64,000 nt of DNA from Liolophura sinensis (GCF_032854445.1 NC_088306.1:23595764-23659763); one strand, 5' to 3'; numbered from the stretch's first letter, positions 10,101 through 20,319 are shown. Numbers and translations are program-made. The notes: a model not told the origin generated them from the sequence alone.

Positions 10101-12094
10101 GAGGCCTAGATGTGTAACAAAAGAACCTTTCCACTACCAGCAGTTGCTAGTGGGAAATTCCCTTTTGCTCAGTTAGTAGTGAGCTGGGTATCTCATCAAA
10201 CTATCAAGTGCAAATTTATGTGTGACCCACAGAGTATACAATTACAATTACACCTTCCACGTTTTGTCTTTGAGTGCTATGGCTATCATGTCACCCATGT
10301 TTCATATAGCACACTGCCATGAGAAACATTCCTGTTGCACGTCTGCATTTATAGCAAACATGGCATTTCTGTTGCCTCATTCAATGACACTGTGTCATTT
10401 TTCTCTGCACATAGTATTGCGCCACTCATAATAGATTATTTTGAGTTATCTTCATTTTTGTGTCAATTTTTCTTTTTATCTAAATTTTGCTCTTCAGTTG
10501 AATTGATTGATGTTTGGTATTTAACACATAGAGCAATGAATGAATACAGTCTGACGTGGACTTGTTTTATTTTCCGAGGCAGAAGCGTGAACCCACAAGC
10601 TCGTTGAAAAATAGAATTTGTTCCTGTCAGCTAATATGTATTTAATAACAAATAAATATTCTGCAGTTCCGAGAATTAGGGATTCATTGTACTAGGATTT
10701 AGCAGAAATACAATACACTGTAGTGTACATTTTATTTTATTTATTTGATTACTGTGTTATGCTGTACAAAAGAATACTTATCCGACAGTGGCCAACATTA
10801 GGGTGAGAGGAAACCAGGCAGAGCCCAGGGTACACCCTCTTCCATTTGCAAGTTGCAGGCAGACCTTCCCACATACGGCCGGAGCTGTAGTGAACATGTG
10901 GGTAGTTACACTTACTTTTCTAACATCAAAATGAAGACCACGGACGGCGAAGTTAGGATCATATTTCTTGTGAAGGATTTCTTCTGGATACTGAAAACAC
11001 ACAAGATGAATAAACATAATGTTTCAATAATTGTATTTTCACATTATTAACCTTGATTTTACGGGTAGTAAATTTTTTTTTAGTACTGATTACTGGACAC
11101 AGGCATAAAACTATAATCGGCGGATGACTCTGGATTTGAATTTAGTCTCCATTAGCGTGCTCATATTGACACTTGTCCACAGATAAGAAATTAAATTCAT
11201 GCATGATTTATTTTCAGTTACAAATCTTTTTCTTGGGCTACAGGTTACAAAAATTTCATCTAGTTTGTCCATCACTTCAAAATAGTTGAAAGAAAGAAAA
11301 AATTTATACACGTGACCTGAGTCACATAACGATGTACTTTTAAGGTAAGTTAAACTTTTAACCACTATAAAATATCTCAAAGGTCATACCCGATACTGTT
11401 TAATCAACGCCTCAGCCCCCAAGTTGTACAACAAGTGATGAAGTTCTGGTTTGTATGAGGCCAGTGTGTAGTCATAGTCAAATCCATACACATCAATGTC
11501 CTCAAGCTTCACTTCGTTGTTAGCAAACACTGCAGCAGGGTTTACGCTTATTGGCAACTCTTTGGCTGAAAACAAGTATCATTTAAAACATTCCAACTAC
11601 ATGCATTTAGATAATATGCATTAACCACTGTCACAGTTTTCGTCTCTCTCTCTCTGCGAAATGTGAGAGTCAAGAGCAAGTGTGCTTAAATTTAAGGGTA
11701 AATTAATTCTTCGAGTACCTGTATCTTACAAGTACTTACATGCTATTTTATTGGTATTCAGAAGTCATATGCTTTTTTCTGAAATGTACAGAAATCACTG
11801 GTATCTGATATCGTATCTGGTAGTTTGATATGCAAATAAAAAACGCGCTGTAAACCATAAAATTACGTGTTAATTAAATTAAGTAACAATAATTTAACGG
11901 TCATGAAAGCCAAATCGTCCGGTTCGGATGTCATCACCTTTAATCCGATCTTTCCTCGCGTTGTACACTTCCCAGAGATCAGGCCTGCCTTGGCTCGTTG
12001 CGGAAGAACTGAAGCAGCATAGGTTACCTAAATTACTCCCCGAAAAACAAAACTTTCTGTGACACTGGAGCAGAACCCGACACCTGGCTGCCAT
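991..12094 (-). CDS. NT5DC2/NT5DC3: 5'-nucleotidase domain-containing protein 2/3 (HAD family), complete 16-exon gene
   Basis: Sixteen exons join into one 1527-base frame, giving 508 residues plus a stop; every junction is GT-AG and the phases match. The protein belongs to the HAD superfamily (5_nucleotid domain). Visible motifs are motif I FDYDYTL with D82, D84 and T86; motif II LITNS (T275-S277); and motif IV GDHVYSD (G365, D366, D371). The C-terminal exon carries [14 protein letters not shown] and the HTFYP stretch typical of the NT5DC2/NT5DC3 pair. The first 35 or so residues are rich in Arg, Ser and Cys and poor in acids, which suggests a mitochondrial leader. The family is presumed to dephosphorylate nucleotides or related phosphates, but its substrate is poorly known. 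The ATG at 12094 is the only good start before the conserved LWEVY segment. Assignment to NT5DC2 or NT5DC3 is not possible; some C-terminal wording is closer to NT5DC3. Confidence 0.95.
2010..2074 (-). CDS. NT5DC2/NT5DC3: NT5DC exon 15
   Basis: Residues 421-441 plus two bases, starting [17 protein letters not shown]. Acceptor ATCTCCAG, donor AG|GTGAGA. Confidence 0.94.
2484..2570 (-). CDS. NT5DC2/NT5DC3: NT5DC exon 14
   Basis: Residues 392-420, starting [17 protein letters not shown] and ending YLIEEMQ; phase 0 at both ends; donor CAG|GTAGGG. Confidence 0.95.
3131..3184 (-). CDS. NT5DC2/NT5DC3: NT5DC exon 13
   Basis: Residues 374-391: [29 protein letters not shown] is nearly invariant in the family. 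Donor GAG|GTCAGT. Confidence 0.95.
3635..3721 (-). CDS. NT5DC2/NT5DC3: NT5DC exon 12 (HAD motif IV)
   Basis: Residues 345-373. It contains [13 protein letters not shown], the acidic motif IV that binds magnesium (D366, D371). Donor GCT|GTAAGT, phase 0 at both ends. Confidence 0.96.
4147..4345. mobile_element. MITE family 1a copy
   Basis: The left end is related to CAACCTTTTCACATGTTTGC and the right end is AAAAAGGTTGAAGAATTA, which is inverted relative to the left. The interior matches the copy at 12732-12985 in reverse. It sits in the NT5DC intron between exons 11 and 12. Confidence 0.6.
4614..4698 (-). CDS. NT5DC2/NT5DC3: NT5DC exon 11
   Basis: Residues 316-344, starting [17 protein letters not shown] and ending KKGEIYQQ. 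The lysines before EIYQQ lie where the HAD motif III basic residue is expected. Donor CAG|GTAACG. Confidence 0.95.
5150..5251 (-). CDS. NT5DC2/NT5DC3: NT5DC exon 10
   Basis: Residues 282-315. The split Val leads into [16 protein letters not shown] and the exon ends KPKFFNESS. Acceptor TTCTGCAG, donor AG|GTACTG. Confidence 0.95.
5640..5742 (-). CDS. NT5DC2/NT5DC3: NT5DC exon 9 (HAD motif II)
   Basis: Residues 248-281 plus two bases. It contains [14 protein letters not shown], the HAD motif II region (T275, N276, S277). The donor is GT|GTAGGT; the other nearby GTs either break the frame or include the in-frame TAG. Confidence 0.92.
5815..5984. mobile_element. MITE family 1b copy (eroded ends)
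   Basis: It contains the interior block ACTAAAGATGCAAGCTTCAT and the downstream TTTCAGAATATTG, shared with 23013-23196, 25861-26070 and 63787-63979. The ends are worn. It lies about 75 bases upstream of the NT5DC exon 9 acceptor. Confidence 0.5.
6122..6182 (-). CDS. NT5DC2/NT5DC3: NT5DC exon 8
   Basis: Residues 228-247 plus one base: [20 protein letters not shown]. Acceptor GTTTGCAG, donor TTAG|GTAAGA. Confidence 0.92.
6481..6729 (-). mobile_element. tRNA-derived SINE family 1, near full length
   Basis: In plus-strand order it shows the A/T tail, ACTCAAGAATATTTCACTTA, AGCATTATGGCGGGAGGAAA, GGCTCCTGGGTCATTATGCT and the tRNA-like end CCACAGAGGCCCC. The B-box part of the head is deleted. Overlapping short ORFs here are repeat-derived. 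It lies between NT5DC exons 7 and 8. Confidence 0.85.
6894..6950 (-). CDS. NT5DC2/NT5DC3: NT5DC exon 7
   Basis: Residues 209-227: [19 protein letters not shown]. Acceptor TATGCAG, donor CGG|GTAAGT, phase 0 at both ends. Confidence 0.92.
7363..7431 (-). CDS. NT5DC2/NT5DC3: NT5DC exon 6
   Basis: Residues 186-208, starting [18 protein letters not shown] and ending AHVLE. It matches the family's FxxPEMxLL segment. Phase 0 at both ends; donor GAG|GTGGGA. Confidence 0.92.
8141..8301 (-). mobile_element. 5'-truncated SINE family 1 with 17-bp target site duplication
   Basis: The copy runs from the A/T tail to the GCCGTACG-like centre and lacks the tRNA head. It is flanked by a perfect 17-bp direct repeat, CCATGCTGTCTCATGAT, at 8124-8140 and 8302-8318. 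That is a target site duplication and marks insertion by LINE-type reverse transcription. Confidence 0.9.
8723..8813 (-). CDS. NT5DC2/NT5DC3: NT5DC exon 5
   Basis: Residues 155-185, starting [16 protein letters not shown] after the split Arg and ending MNTFYGT. Acceptor TTTCTAG, donor ACT|GTAAGC. Confidence 0.95.
9366..9421 (-). CDS. NT5DC2/NT5DC3: NT5DC exon 4
   Basis: Residues 137-154 plus two bases: [18 protein letters not shown], with Arg split across the junction. Acceptor TTTCTAG, donor AG|GTGGGT. Confidence 0.93.
9499..10189. mobile_element. 422-bp interspersed element between 130-bp direct repeats
   Basis: Direct repeats at 9499-9628 and 10058-10189 differ at only a few positions, and both end AGTTAGTAGTGAGCTGGGT. 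Between them, 9634-10055 is a second copy of the element at 14622-15040, which lacks the direct repeats. Part of the core (CATGTCTAGAGTCTTCAGC) resembles SINE family 2. Whether the direct repeats belong to the element is unclear. Confidence 0.7.
10731..10889 (-). mobile_element. 5'-truncated SINE family 1 beside NT5DC exon 3
   Basis: It runs from the A/T tail (TTTATTTTATTTATTTGATT) through the GGAAACCAGGCAGAGCCCAG segment to CATACGGCCGGAG, where it stops. Its end is about 27 bases from the exon 3 donor. Confidence 0.8.
10916..10990 (-). CDS. NT5DC2/NT5DC3: NT5DC exon 3
   Basis: Residues 112-136, starting [15 protein letters not shown] and ending HFDVRK; phase 0 at both ends; donor AAA|GTAAGT. 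A truncated SINE lies about 27 bases beyond the donor. Confidence 0.95.
11390..11565 (-). CDS. NT5DC2/NT5DC3: NT5DC exon 2 (HAD motif I)
   Basis: Residues 53-111. The acceptor is TTTTCAG|CC and the donor CGG|GTATGA. It contains VFANNEV and the catalytic DxDxT motif (D82, D84, T86). Confidence 0.95.
11938..12094 (-). CDS. NT5DC2/NT5DC3: NT5DC exon 1 (start and leader)
   Basis: This exon encodes residues 1-52 plus one base. It begins [15 protein letters not shown] and ends DRIK before donor AAAG|GTGATG. That donor was chosen because it joins [13 protein letters not shown] to [14 protein letters not shown] with family-like spacing. Confidence 0.85.
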
Positions 12095-12300
12095 CCTCGC
12101 TTGTTTTTAGCAGACTGCTGTCAAGAGCAGTTTCTGTTTACAGAGGGCGCTGCGGAGCGTGCAATTATCTGCCCTTGGATTGCAACAACAACGGTGAACA
12201 ATCTTGCCATGTATATTTATATCTTGTGGATATGTGATTTAATTTTACCAACACAAAATTAACAGCGCCACCTTAAACGAAGAATGCTTATGTTTATACG
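12095..12300 (-). promoter_or_regulatory. Putative NT5DC promoter with two CTCF-like motifs
   Basis: This is the region just upstream of the NT5DC start codon. The plus strand reads CAGAGGGCGCT at 12141-12151, and the minus strand reads AAGGTGGCGCTG at 12263-12274. Both resemble CTCF core sites and they face opposite ways. No TATA box is evident. Promoter status is inferred from position. Confidence 0.4.
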
Positions 12301-12731
12301 ATGATAGTTTAATAGTTTTTGAAAAAAAAAGACGCTTAAATCACGTTTTTCACCACGTATGCGCACTCAAGATGACATAACTCTTGCAAACTTAACTCTC
12401 AGGGATATTAGCAATAGTTGCTAGTTTTAAAGGTCAGGTTGCCTATATTTTTTCACCTTGGACACTAATTACTAAAAGTTATATATTCTCTTCGTGATTT
12501 TAAATACTTTATGAACGATCACCCATTAAAGCGACAAATGGACCGATATTGAGAATTTTCGCGTCAAGTCATAGTTATGTCCCTTTGCTGTGTTGACCGC
12601 ACTTTTCCAGGTTGCGGTGACTGAAAACTACATACATATAGTAGTTAAATGCTTCTCATATTCTGATCATTAAATTTACTGGACCGAGATTCATGTATAT
12701 GTAAGCGTGTACCTTCTGATTCACAAGTACC

Positions 12732-12985
12732 AGGATTCCTCAACCTTTTCGCATATGAAAGAGCAACTTTCAGTGCAATTTATGAATGTTTTTAATTTGA
12801 TTTTCAAGACAAAAGTACATTGGTTGGATTGGCCTATTTCACGGCTTCACAAAAAGTATAATTTTAACTAGCCCTGGATAAAAGTTTTGCTGGGTCTCCG
12901 CTATCAGTCTGTACAGAATTATGCCCCCAGAAATTCCCTGAATAAACACCTTTGCAAAGATGCGAAAAGACTGAAGAATTACAGA
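12732..12985. mobile_element. MITE family 1a, best-preserved copy
   Basis: The left end is ATTCCTCAACCTTTTCGCAT and the right end is ATGCGAAAAGACTGAAGAAT then TACAG, an imperfect inverted repeat of about 20 bases. The interior, about 200 bases, has no ORF. Related copies are at 4147, 21977, 40679 and 53533. Confidence 0.75.
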
Positions 12986-14621
12986 AGCGTAATGTGCGTA
13001 TGTGTGTGATGATTTACTCTGTGGATCATACCAAGATTTGAACTCGGTTCTCCACAACACAAGTACAGCTATCTATCAATAAAATTAATGGGGACTCTTC
13101 ACTATCTACTGCTTGAATAGGAAAGCTGCTCCTGTTACACTCCTCCTCATTTAAATCCTTCCCTTCCCCCAAGACACATCCACGTTCACACACCCAGTGT
13201 TAAGAAAGTAGGTCAGATGCAAGCAAAGATCGCTCCCTGACATCACCCAACAGACGATAGCGAAGCGATAGCTATGGACGCAGTGATGAAGAGCCAGTTT
13301 TGCTGCGTAAAACTTGTTTTGAGAGTACGAAGATCCACTCTTCAGGTGAAGTGGCATACATTTCTTTGCTAATTGATGTACAAAATTTTGAATACTTTGA
13401 TACATGTGCATTTAGTGTTGCTTGATCATTTTTCGGCGCGACGTAACCAGACGGGCACTTCACAAGTCATGTCACACAATAACACGACGCAGTCACAGAC
13501 TGCACTCATATAAGTGTACCCTATAAATATTTCTTTAGTTCTCATTAGTTAGATTGACCATTGGTCTTGTTATTTCTTTGATAACTGTGGAAAATTAAAG
13601 CCTTCGAAATCTCTGTTGTAGATCATGACATCACTCCGCACTCATGAATATGAATGAGCTGATCTATTCGATGTCTGTTGGTAAATGATTTTATGTATTT
13701 CGCTGTGGAAAAATATGCCGCACTGAATTTATGAGAAATCTGTAGACCTGGGTTGGCATGATTACAAAGTTGGAATGTTTGTAATTTTACTTGCCGAATG
13801 TTACCGATGTTATTTGTTTTAATGTGTTTGTATTAAGCTTGCGAAGTGCACGGACATATTGTTTATTTCATCAGTTTTATCATGGGTGATACGGTCTTTA
13901 ATGCTTTTTTATTTCTTTCTGTTTTTACAGAATGCACGCGTATTCAAGAGAATACAGTGTTTGTTAAGAAAAAATCTCCGTAGTAGTTGTTAACTTCATT
14001 ACTTTCCGACCACCCAGAGCCCCACGCTTCTTGGAACTTGTGTAATGAATAGAGAATTTACAGTTTATTGGCCACACAAGAACTGTAACTTAGAGTGATT
14101 TGTCATGCGTATACCAAGGAGACAGCACCATAAAAATAGATACTGGGACTGGCCTCGTAGCAGGAGACACTGACATGAAATGACTTTCTTAAAGGACCTT
14201 TAACCCCAAACAGGATCATAATGATTTAAATGTTGTCGTTTTTATTACATTATTGAAAGTAACATACAGAGTCAATCTATAAGCATTATGCATATAGATA
14301 ACTCATTGCAGCCTCAAAGTCAAATCGTTATGAAAACCTGAGCGGGGAGCATGTCCTGCTCTTTCCTGTCAGATATGTAGTACTTTTTTTGTACCTGACT
14401 TTGTTTAGGTCACAGCCAAGGATGATTGAACCCTGGGTAGAGAAGTTTGGGTTTAGCTCTGGGTTAAGTCATGCCTAAGCTTTTAATGAAGCAACCTGGG
14501 TATTTCCCCTTTGGCACCCAACCAGTGCATAAGGGGCTATGCCAAGTAATGGTACACAGACATTACATAGCTATTTTTGTGTAGTATTTTTTCCTTGTTA
14601 AAAGACTTAGTCCAGTTTTCT

Positions 14622-15040
14622 CTGTCAGAAGGCAACATGATTTATAAGAAAAAGTTACAAAAATTTGTGCAGTGAAGTTTAGCTATTTTAGGCCCTTGTC
14701 AACCCCTTGTCCTGTGACGATGCTTGACTTCATGTCTAGAGCCTTCGGCATGGTGTTCTAGTGAGACAGCACTATATGACCACATCGGACATGACCTGTA
14801 GCATGGGGGTACCATAGTAATACAACTGAAATAATAATTAAAAGTTAAGACAACACTAGACCAGATGTATACATACATCAGTGAAGTATCTAACTGCAAG
14901 TTTATAAAGCATGACTTTTTATTTTTGTGACGCCGCACCACCGATATATCGCTATTCAAAGTAAGCAAAATCGTTCATGTTGAGCAGGTCATAAGCCATC
15001 ATGTTATCAGCGTTAACCAATCAGACAGTTGCTTTAACAT
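14622..15040. mobile_element. Second copy of the 422-bp interspersed element
   Basis: It begins CTGTCAGAAGGCAACATGAT and ends CAGACAGTTGCTTTAACAT, aligning along its full length with 9634-10055. A short ORF at 14699-14968 on the minus strand also occurs in the other copy, but it is not similar to a protein I know. Confidence 0.75.
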
Positions 15041-15248
15041 TGCACCTCCCATGGCCTTGTATTAAAGAATTTCTGATTAAAAGCTGATTCATACAAGTAC
15101 CAAGCCTGTCAAAAAAACATGTCTATGTCTGTTTAGGTCTGTTTCAATGCCTCTTCATAAATAACTATATTTGTTGCCTCCTCCGTTAAGTCAACGTTTA
15201 AACTGGGATGATTAGGAGAGTTTTTAGGTCAAAAATGTGATCCAAAAT

Positions 15249-15325
15249 AGTTCCCTAACATTTAAAGACATATCACATTCAGACTTTTTCTGCCTTTAGC
15301 AATAAAAGAGTTCGAGCTCCCCTCT
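15249..15325. mobile_element. MITE family 2, single end
   Basis: It resembles the right end of the elements at 20698 and 27718, with CCCTAACATTTAAAGACATA followed by CCTTTAGCAATAAAAGAGTT. No matching left end was found. Confidence 0.45.
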
Positions 15326-15610
15326 TTCATTTGGTTAGAATGGTCAGATCTATTGGCAATGTGGGAAACCAGGATACCTTTACTAAACCACTGGTCATCA
15401 TCCAATAACTGATCATCCCGAAGACTTAAAGCCGCGTCCTACACAAGGACAGCTAGGTTCAAGTCTGCCATTTGATTTGTCATGGGTGGATCAACTCTGG
15501 AGCGAACAGTGACTTCAACAAATAAGCTATAAAGTGACTGATATCCTCAGTCAATCAAAATGATTTTCACTGACTGCAACTAAAAGTTAAAATACTACTT
15601 CTGCCAGTCT

Positions 15611-15842
15611 TTTTTTTATTTATTTGACTGGCATTTTACATCTTACTCAAGAATATTTCACACATATATCGATGGCCAGCATTACGGTGGGAGGAAACCC
15701 GGTGAACGTCAAAGCAATGACAATCCACATGTTATGGGGTGACCCTCCCATATACAGCCAGAAAGAAAGCTAGCACTGGTGAGAGGCTCCTGGGTAACTG
15801 TGCCGCATTGGCAGGCTAACCACCTCAGCCATGGAGGACCCC
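15611..15842 (-). mobile_element. SINE family 1, diverged near full-length copy
   Basis: In plus-strand order it has the T-rich tail, TACTCAAGAATATTTCAC, AGCATTACGGTGGGAGGAAA, GTGAGAGGCTCCTGGGTAAC and a tRNA-like head ending CAGCCATGGAGGACCCC. Confidence 0.8.
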
Positions 15843-17349
15843 TAACTTCTTCTAGTAAAAAAATTTGTTATTTGTTAGTTCCACCATTTTGCCTATCAAG
15901 CAAACAACACTGAGTGATAACATGGTTACTATTGACGTGTCAATCAAGTCAACTGATTTAAGGAATCTACAAAGAAACAATTGTTGCATTTATGTTGGCT
16001 GACTTTATTCAAACTTTGAATTACATTCCATAATTTACAACAGCTCTCACCAGCCCTTCACAATTATGCAAATCTCTCGGAACAATATTTTCTTACAATG
16101 TTTACTATTGGCTCTACATGGGACGCTCATTTGTTTTTTCTTCTAACCCCAAACACATTTTGATTGGATGAATAGGTCAATAAACAATATTCCAAGCGTG
16201 TTATTGGGTCATATGCCCCGCACAGTCAACTAATCGGGTTAGTCCTTGTGTTATCTCAGGCCAATCCAACCACAAAGAGAAAAAACATTAGCATATGTAA
16301 GACAGCCCACTGACGATGAAGACAGGTTGAAAACTTTACGACGGAATCACCTGTGTAGTTTAAGCATGAGATACCTCCTTTCGATGATTACCCAATATTA
16401 AGAGTTCTTTCTTTTTATATAGGCTGTGGATCATGTGGAAGGCTATTTGTCCTGGATGCACCAAATAATCCCTGGTAACGAAACTCTTCAGGAAGGTAAC
16501 AAAAGTGTCAACAGGATGCACCTGTCCAGGTCAGCAGGAAATCGTATGACCATATAGCACAAAGATTTAATGTATACAATAACAAATGGTTACATATCAT
16601 TTTATGTGTGAGGCTGAACAGAGAAGCAAAAGATTACCAAATATCATGAGTTTTGTACATTAAACATGCCAGTGCCCTACATTCTAAGAAAGGACTTTTA
16701 TCAGACTGAAGAACTGTACGCCTGAACTAATACTGAGTGTGTACCTTGCCAGACCGACAAAAAACCTACAGCCACTCTTTCTCATAACGGATGTAAAAAA
16801 AAAATATGGCTTACACGTATCTGTGACAATGATGCACATTTATACATCACATCGGTGGAAACGAAAAATTGAAAAAAAAAAAATTCATTTGTTGCATTAT
16901 ACTCCCAAGATGCCAACTGCTAAACGTTAAATTCTGAGGTTTGGGGCCAAGTTGTTTACAAATTGTGTTAACAGTTTAATAAGGTGTGTGTTAACTAAAG
17001 CCCTTTAACAGTGGCCTTGAGACACTTCTGAACAACTGGTGCCTGATGCAGAAAGCATGCCTCCATGTAGTTATGGACAGACTATAAACCACAAGTCGAC
17101 TTGACAGAATGATTGCATGCCAATATAGCTAAATTAATGGCTATTTCAGTTACCTTCAATGCCATAAAAGTCAAATCCAAAGATGTCTGTGTTTTAGAAA
17201 GACATAATAATTGTGCTGGCTTCATGGCTTCAGACATTGGGCCTTAATCCAGCTTAATAAATACAGTATTTTGCCTCAAGTTTGGCCTGTAAAAATGCAC
17301 TTTTAGATCTTAATAAAGGCCTTAAAATGATGCCATTAATTCCAACTTT

Positions 17350-17495
17350 GTAAGTTTCTCTGATAAGAAATTAATCAAACCTAACACAAAAACTCTGAAG
17401 TCGAAAAAAAAATGGTGGACAAATCAATCTGAATCAAGCAAAATGTGGCAGTTGAAAAAATGCTCAACTTCAGGTGAAATGCAGTACTTGCATTT
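17350..17495. repeat. Interspersed repeat family D
   Basis: It shares AATCAAGCAAAATGTG and CTTCAGGTGAAATGCAGTA-like blocks in the same order with 25020-25178 and 31870-32045. Its class is unknown. Confidence 0.45.
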
Positions 17496-18348
17496 CTGAT
17501 ACAAGGATCTTTGTGAATTACTGAAGAAGTGAAATAAGCTCATTACAAGTGTATTGTTAGGTGGCTAACATCTAATTCCTCTACTGGATTTCAATTTGGA
17601 TATTTATAGCACTGAATACTGGTGACATACACTTACAAGAGGGGTAAATGTCACTGATTTAAATAGCATCTGGCTTTGTACTTGAATTAAGTCTCAACTT
17701 GGCCATTAGTGCCTCACACATCTGTCCAGATGTCCAGGGTGGACATGATCGGGCTTCAGGATTGCCACACAGGCGCCAAATGACACTCCTCAAAGTTCGT
17801 ATGCTTCAATCGATTTCCGAGATGCTCTAATATCCATGGCTTCAATCATGTTGACAAGCGCTGATGCTGTCAATATATTTTGAAGCTCAAATCATAACTG
17901 TTGGCTTCAAGGAAGATACTGTATGTTAACAACTTCAGGTACACTACCATCACATTTAATGAGGCAGTCAGCATCGATTCTGCATTTCATTAATATATTT
18001 GTTCACTTTTAGAATTGCCTCCCTTTTTCAAAAAAAAAAAAAACCCCCAAAAAACAACAAAACTCTAAGTGAAGCAATTTCCTTGGCAAGAGTATATAAA
18101 AGAAAATTACCTCGTTGTGACACTCGTGAAAAAAAATTAATAACATGTACATATCTGTGTAGTAACAGAACTTCTCGGGTAATAAACCACATCCGGGAAA
18201 GGTACAGTGACACCTTGTGTAATTACAGTTCACTTTGGAACCGTTACACATACATTGTACATTCATATAGATAATTCTTCAAAACATCAACAATGTAATG
18301 AGAACTCACATGTTAGTCATCATGAACAATAATGAAGCACAGAAATTA

Positions 18349-18410
18349 TTTATATTATATATATAATTATAGATATATACATATATATTTACAGACACAT
18401 ATGTATATGA
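18349..18410. repeat. AT-rich microsatellite
   Basis: Imperfect TA/ATAT repeats in the intergenic region. Confidence 0.7.
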
Positions 18411-20313
18411 GTCAGAGAAATTGGAGGTGAGAAATTTTTCAAAACATTCGTTATGCTTAACTATACAACGGGTGTCACCTCCAAGCCTCTGTTGGATTTT
18501 TCAATATTCACAGTGATAGGAAATAACAATAAACACTAGAATTAATTAATAATAAAATTAATCAATAAAGCATGAAGGGTAAAATAATAAATAAAACCAT
18601 AGTGTTGATGATATAAAAGATTCTAAACCAGTTTGGACAACAAAATGTCAGGGAAGACGAAGGAAGTAAAAAGTTAATATCAGGCAGCAGGACATTTTCT
18701 TTTTTTCATGTTTCACAAAAATTGTTGGGTATAGTAAAAAACATTTATGTTATATTTTCAGTAGATTGAAAATAACCAGGATATTTCACATGTCATACAC
18801 ATTTGGCAAAAGTTTGTTAAAAAACTCACATCCCTCACATCTTGATAAACAACAGGGTGAAGTTCTTGGTGTTATCTCCACTGTGAATGGTTAACAAACT
18901 GGTGCCATTTTTACCACTTCAATAAATAACAGCTGCCCTGATTGGGAGATGGTTAATCCAATGGCAGAAGTCAGAGGTTATCTGCATACATTAAAAGAAT
19001 ACAGGTAACCCTGATTATGGTTTAAGGCATATCAAATGACGATATAAAATGTTCATATCCATACAGGCAAATTAACAGTTTTTCGAAGAGTATGTTGTTG
19101 CAACTGTTCAAGAACTAAGGTGATCAAATCATCTGTAGCAATACTTAAATTACCTCTACCCAATCAACAAAAGACTTTCAAAATATCGTAGAATTTATGT
19201 ACATTTAGGCTCTTCCTTTTCTAAATATGAACGTGTTGTCTTCTTCAACACTCACTTAATCTTAATCACTAAGTTAGACAAAATATATATTACTTAAATA
19301 CCTTTAAAGCGTACACATCAGTAATATCTGAAAATGATCCAGTTTGTTACACAAAACTTATCTCAAGTTTAATCTTACACACTTTGTGTATTTTTCTATA
19401 ATAGTAGTATTTTGCCTAGAGGAAAAAAATATTGCAGGTATAGTGGCTAAAAAAATCCAATAAATAGTTCAAATGCTAATACAATATCTATGGTCAAACT
19501 ACAGTTATTTACACCTCAAAAATATCTCAGAAACAGGGAATGGAAGCAAAGGATGAAAGTGATAATGCTGATATCAGTACAAACAGCGACGGACATATTA
19601 GCATATTTAAAACTCCTAACAAGGGGGAGATAATTTATACAGAAATATGAAAAGGGGGATTTACTCTTACAGGACATCTACACAAAAGTGTGATACACAT
19701 AAGTAACTCCGGACAATGAGGACGAAAATATGCCTGACATGCATGTAATGGTAACTAGGGCAAATAGCTCATAACATTGGGGAAGAGTGTTATTACAAGC
19801 AGTTATGTATGTAGTACAAAAGGGACATAACTCATACACGGTTTGTGACAAAGTGTGACATCAATGGCAAAAGCCATAATGGTCTGTGAAGTGAAAAAAA
19901 AAAAAAACATGATTGTGCATGTGAAGAAAATGACACGGACGCACAATGATTTAAGGTAAACAAGGGACATTACCCTGCTCTCTGCCCACCGCCCGAATCA
20001 TGTATACGGACAATAGTAACTTTCGTAGTATAAAAAAATACAAGCCAAATTTAAAACCAAAATGAACAGACCTCAGTGCATATCTCAATAGATAGAAAGC
20101 TATGAAAAATGCAATTTTATAAAAAGAAATATTTTAAAATCACATTTCATTCAGATGTCAATCTAGTACAGGGTACAATTTACATTACATTCCTTGTAAA
20201 ATATAAGTATGTAGGTTTAATAGATAAATTTTAAAAGTCATTTTTGACATTGTAGAAAATGGTGAAATTGGCTAAATTAAAAACTCTAAAACTTTCACAG
20301 CAGATTCTCATTT

Positions 20314-20319
20314 TTTATT
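20314..20319 (-). promoter_or_regulatory. Candidate glypican polyadenylation signal
   Basis: AATAAA on the minus strand, 180 bases past the glypican stop codon. It lies in an A-rich run and could be chance; other signals further down cannot be excluded. Confidence 0.3.

Noticed and set aside
9499-10189. Complete LTR retrotransposon
   Set aside because: The interior is only about 430 bases with no reverse transcriptase or gag, and the second core copy has no terminal repeats.
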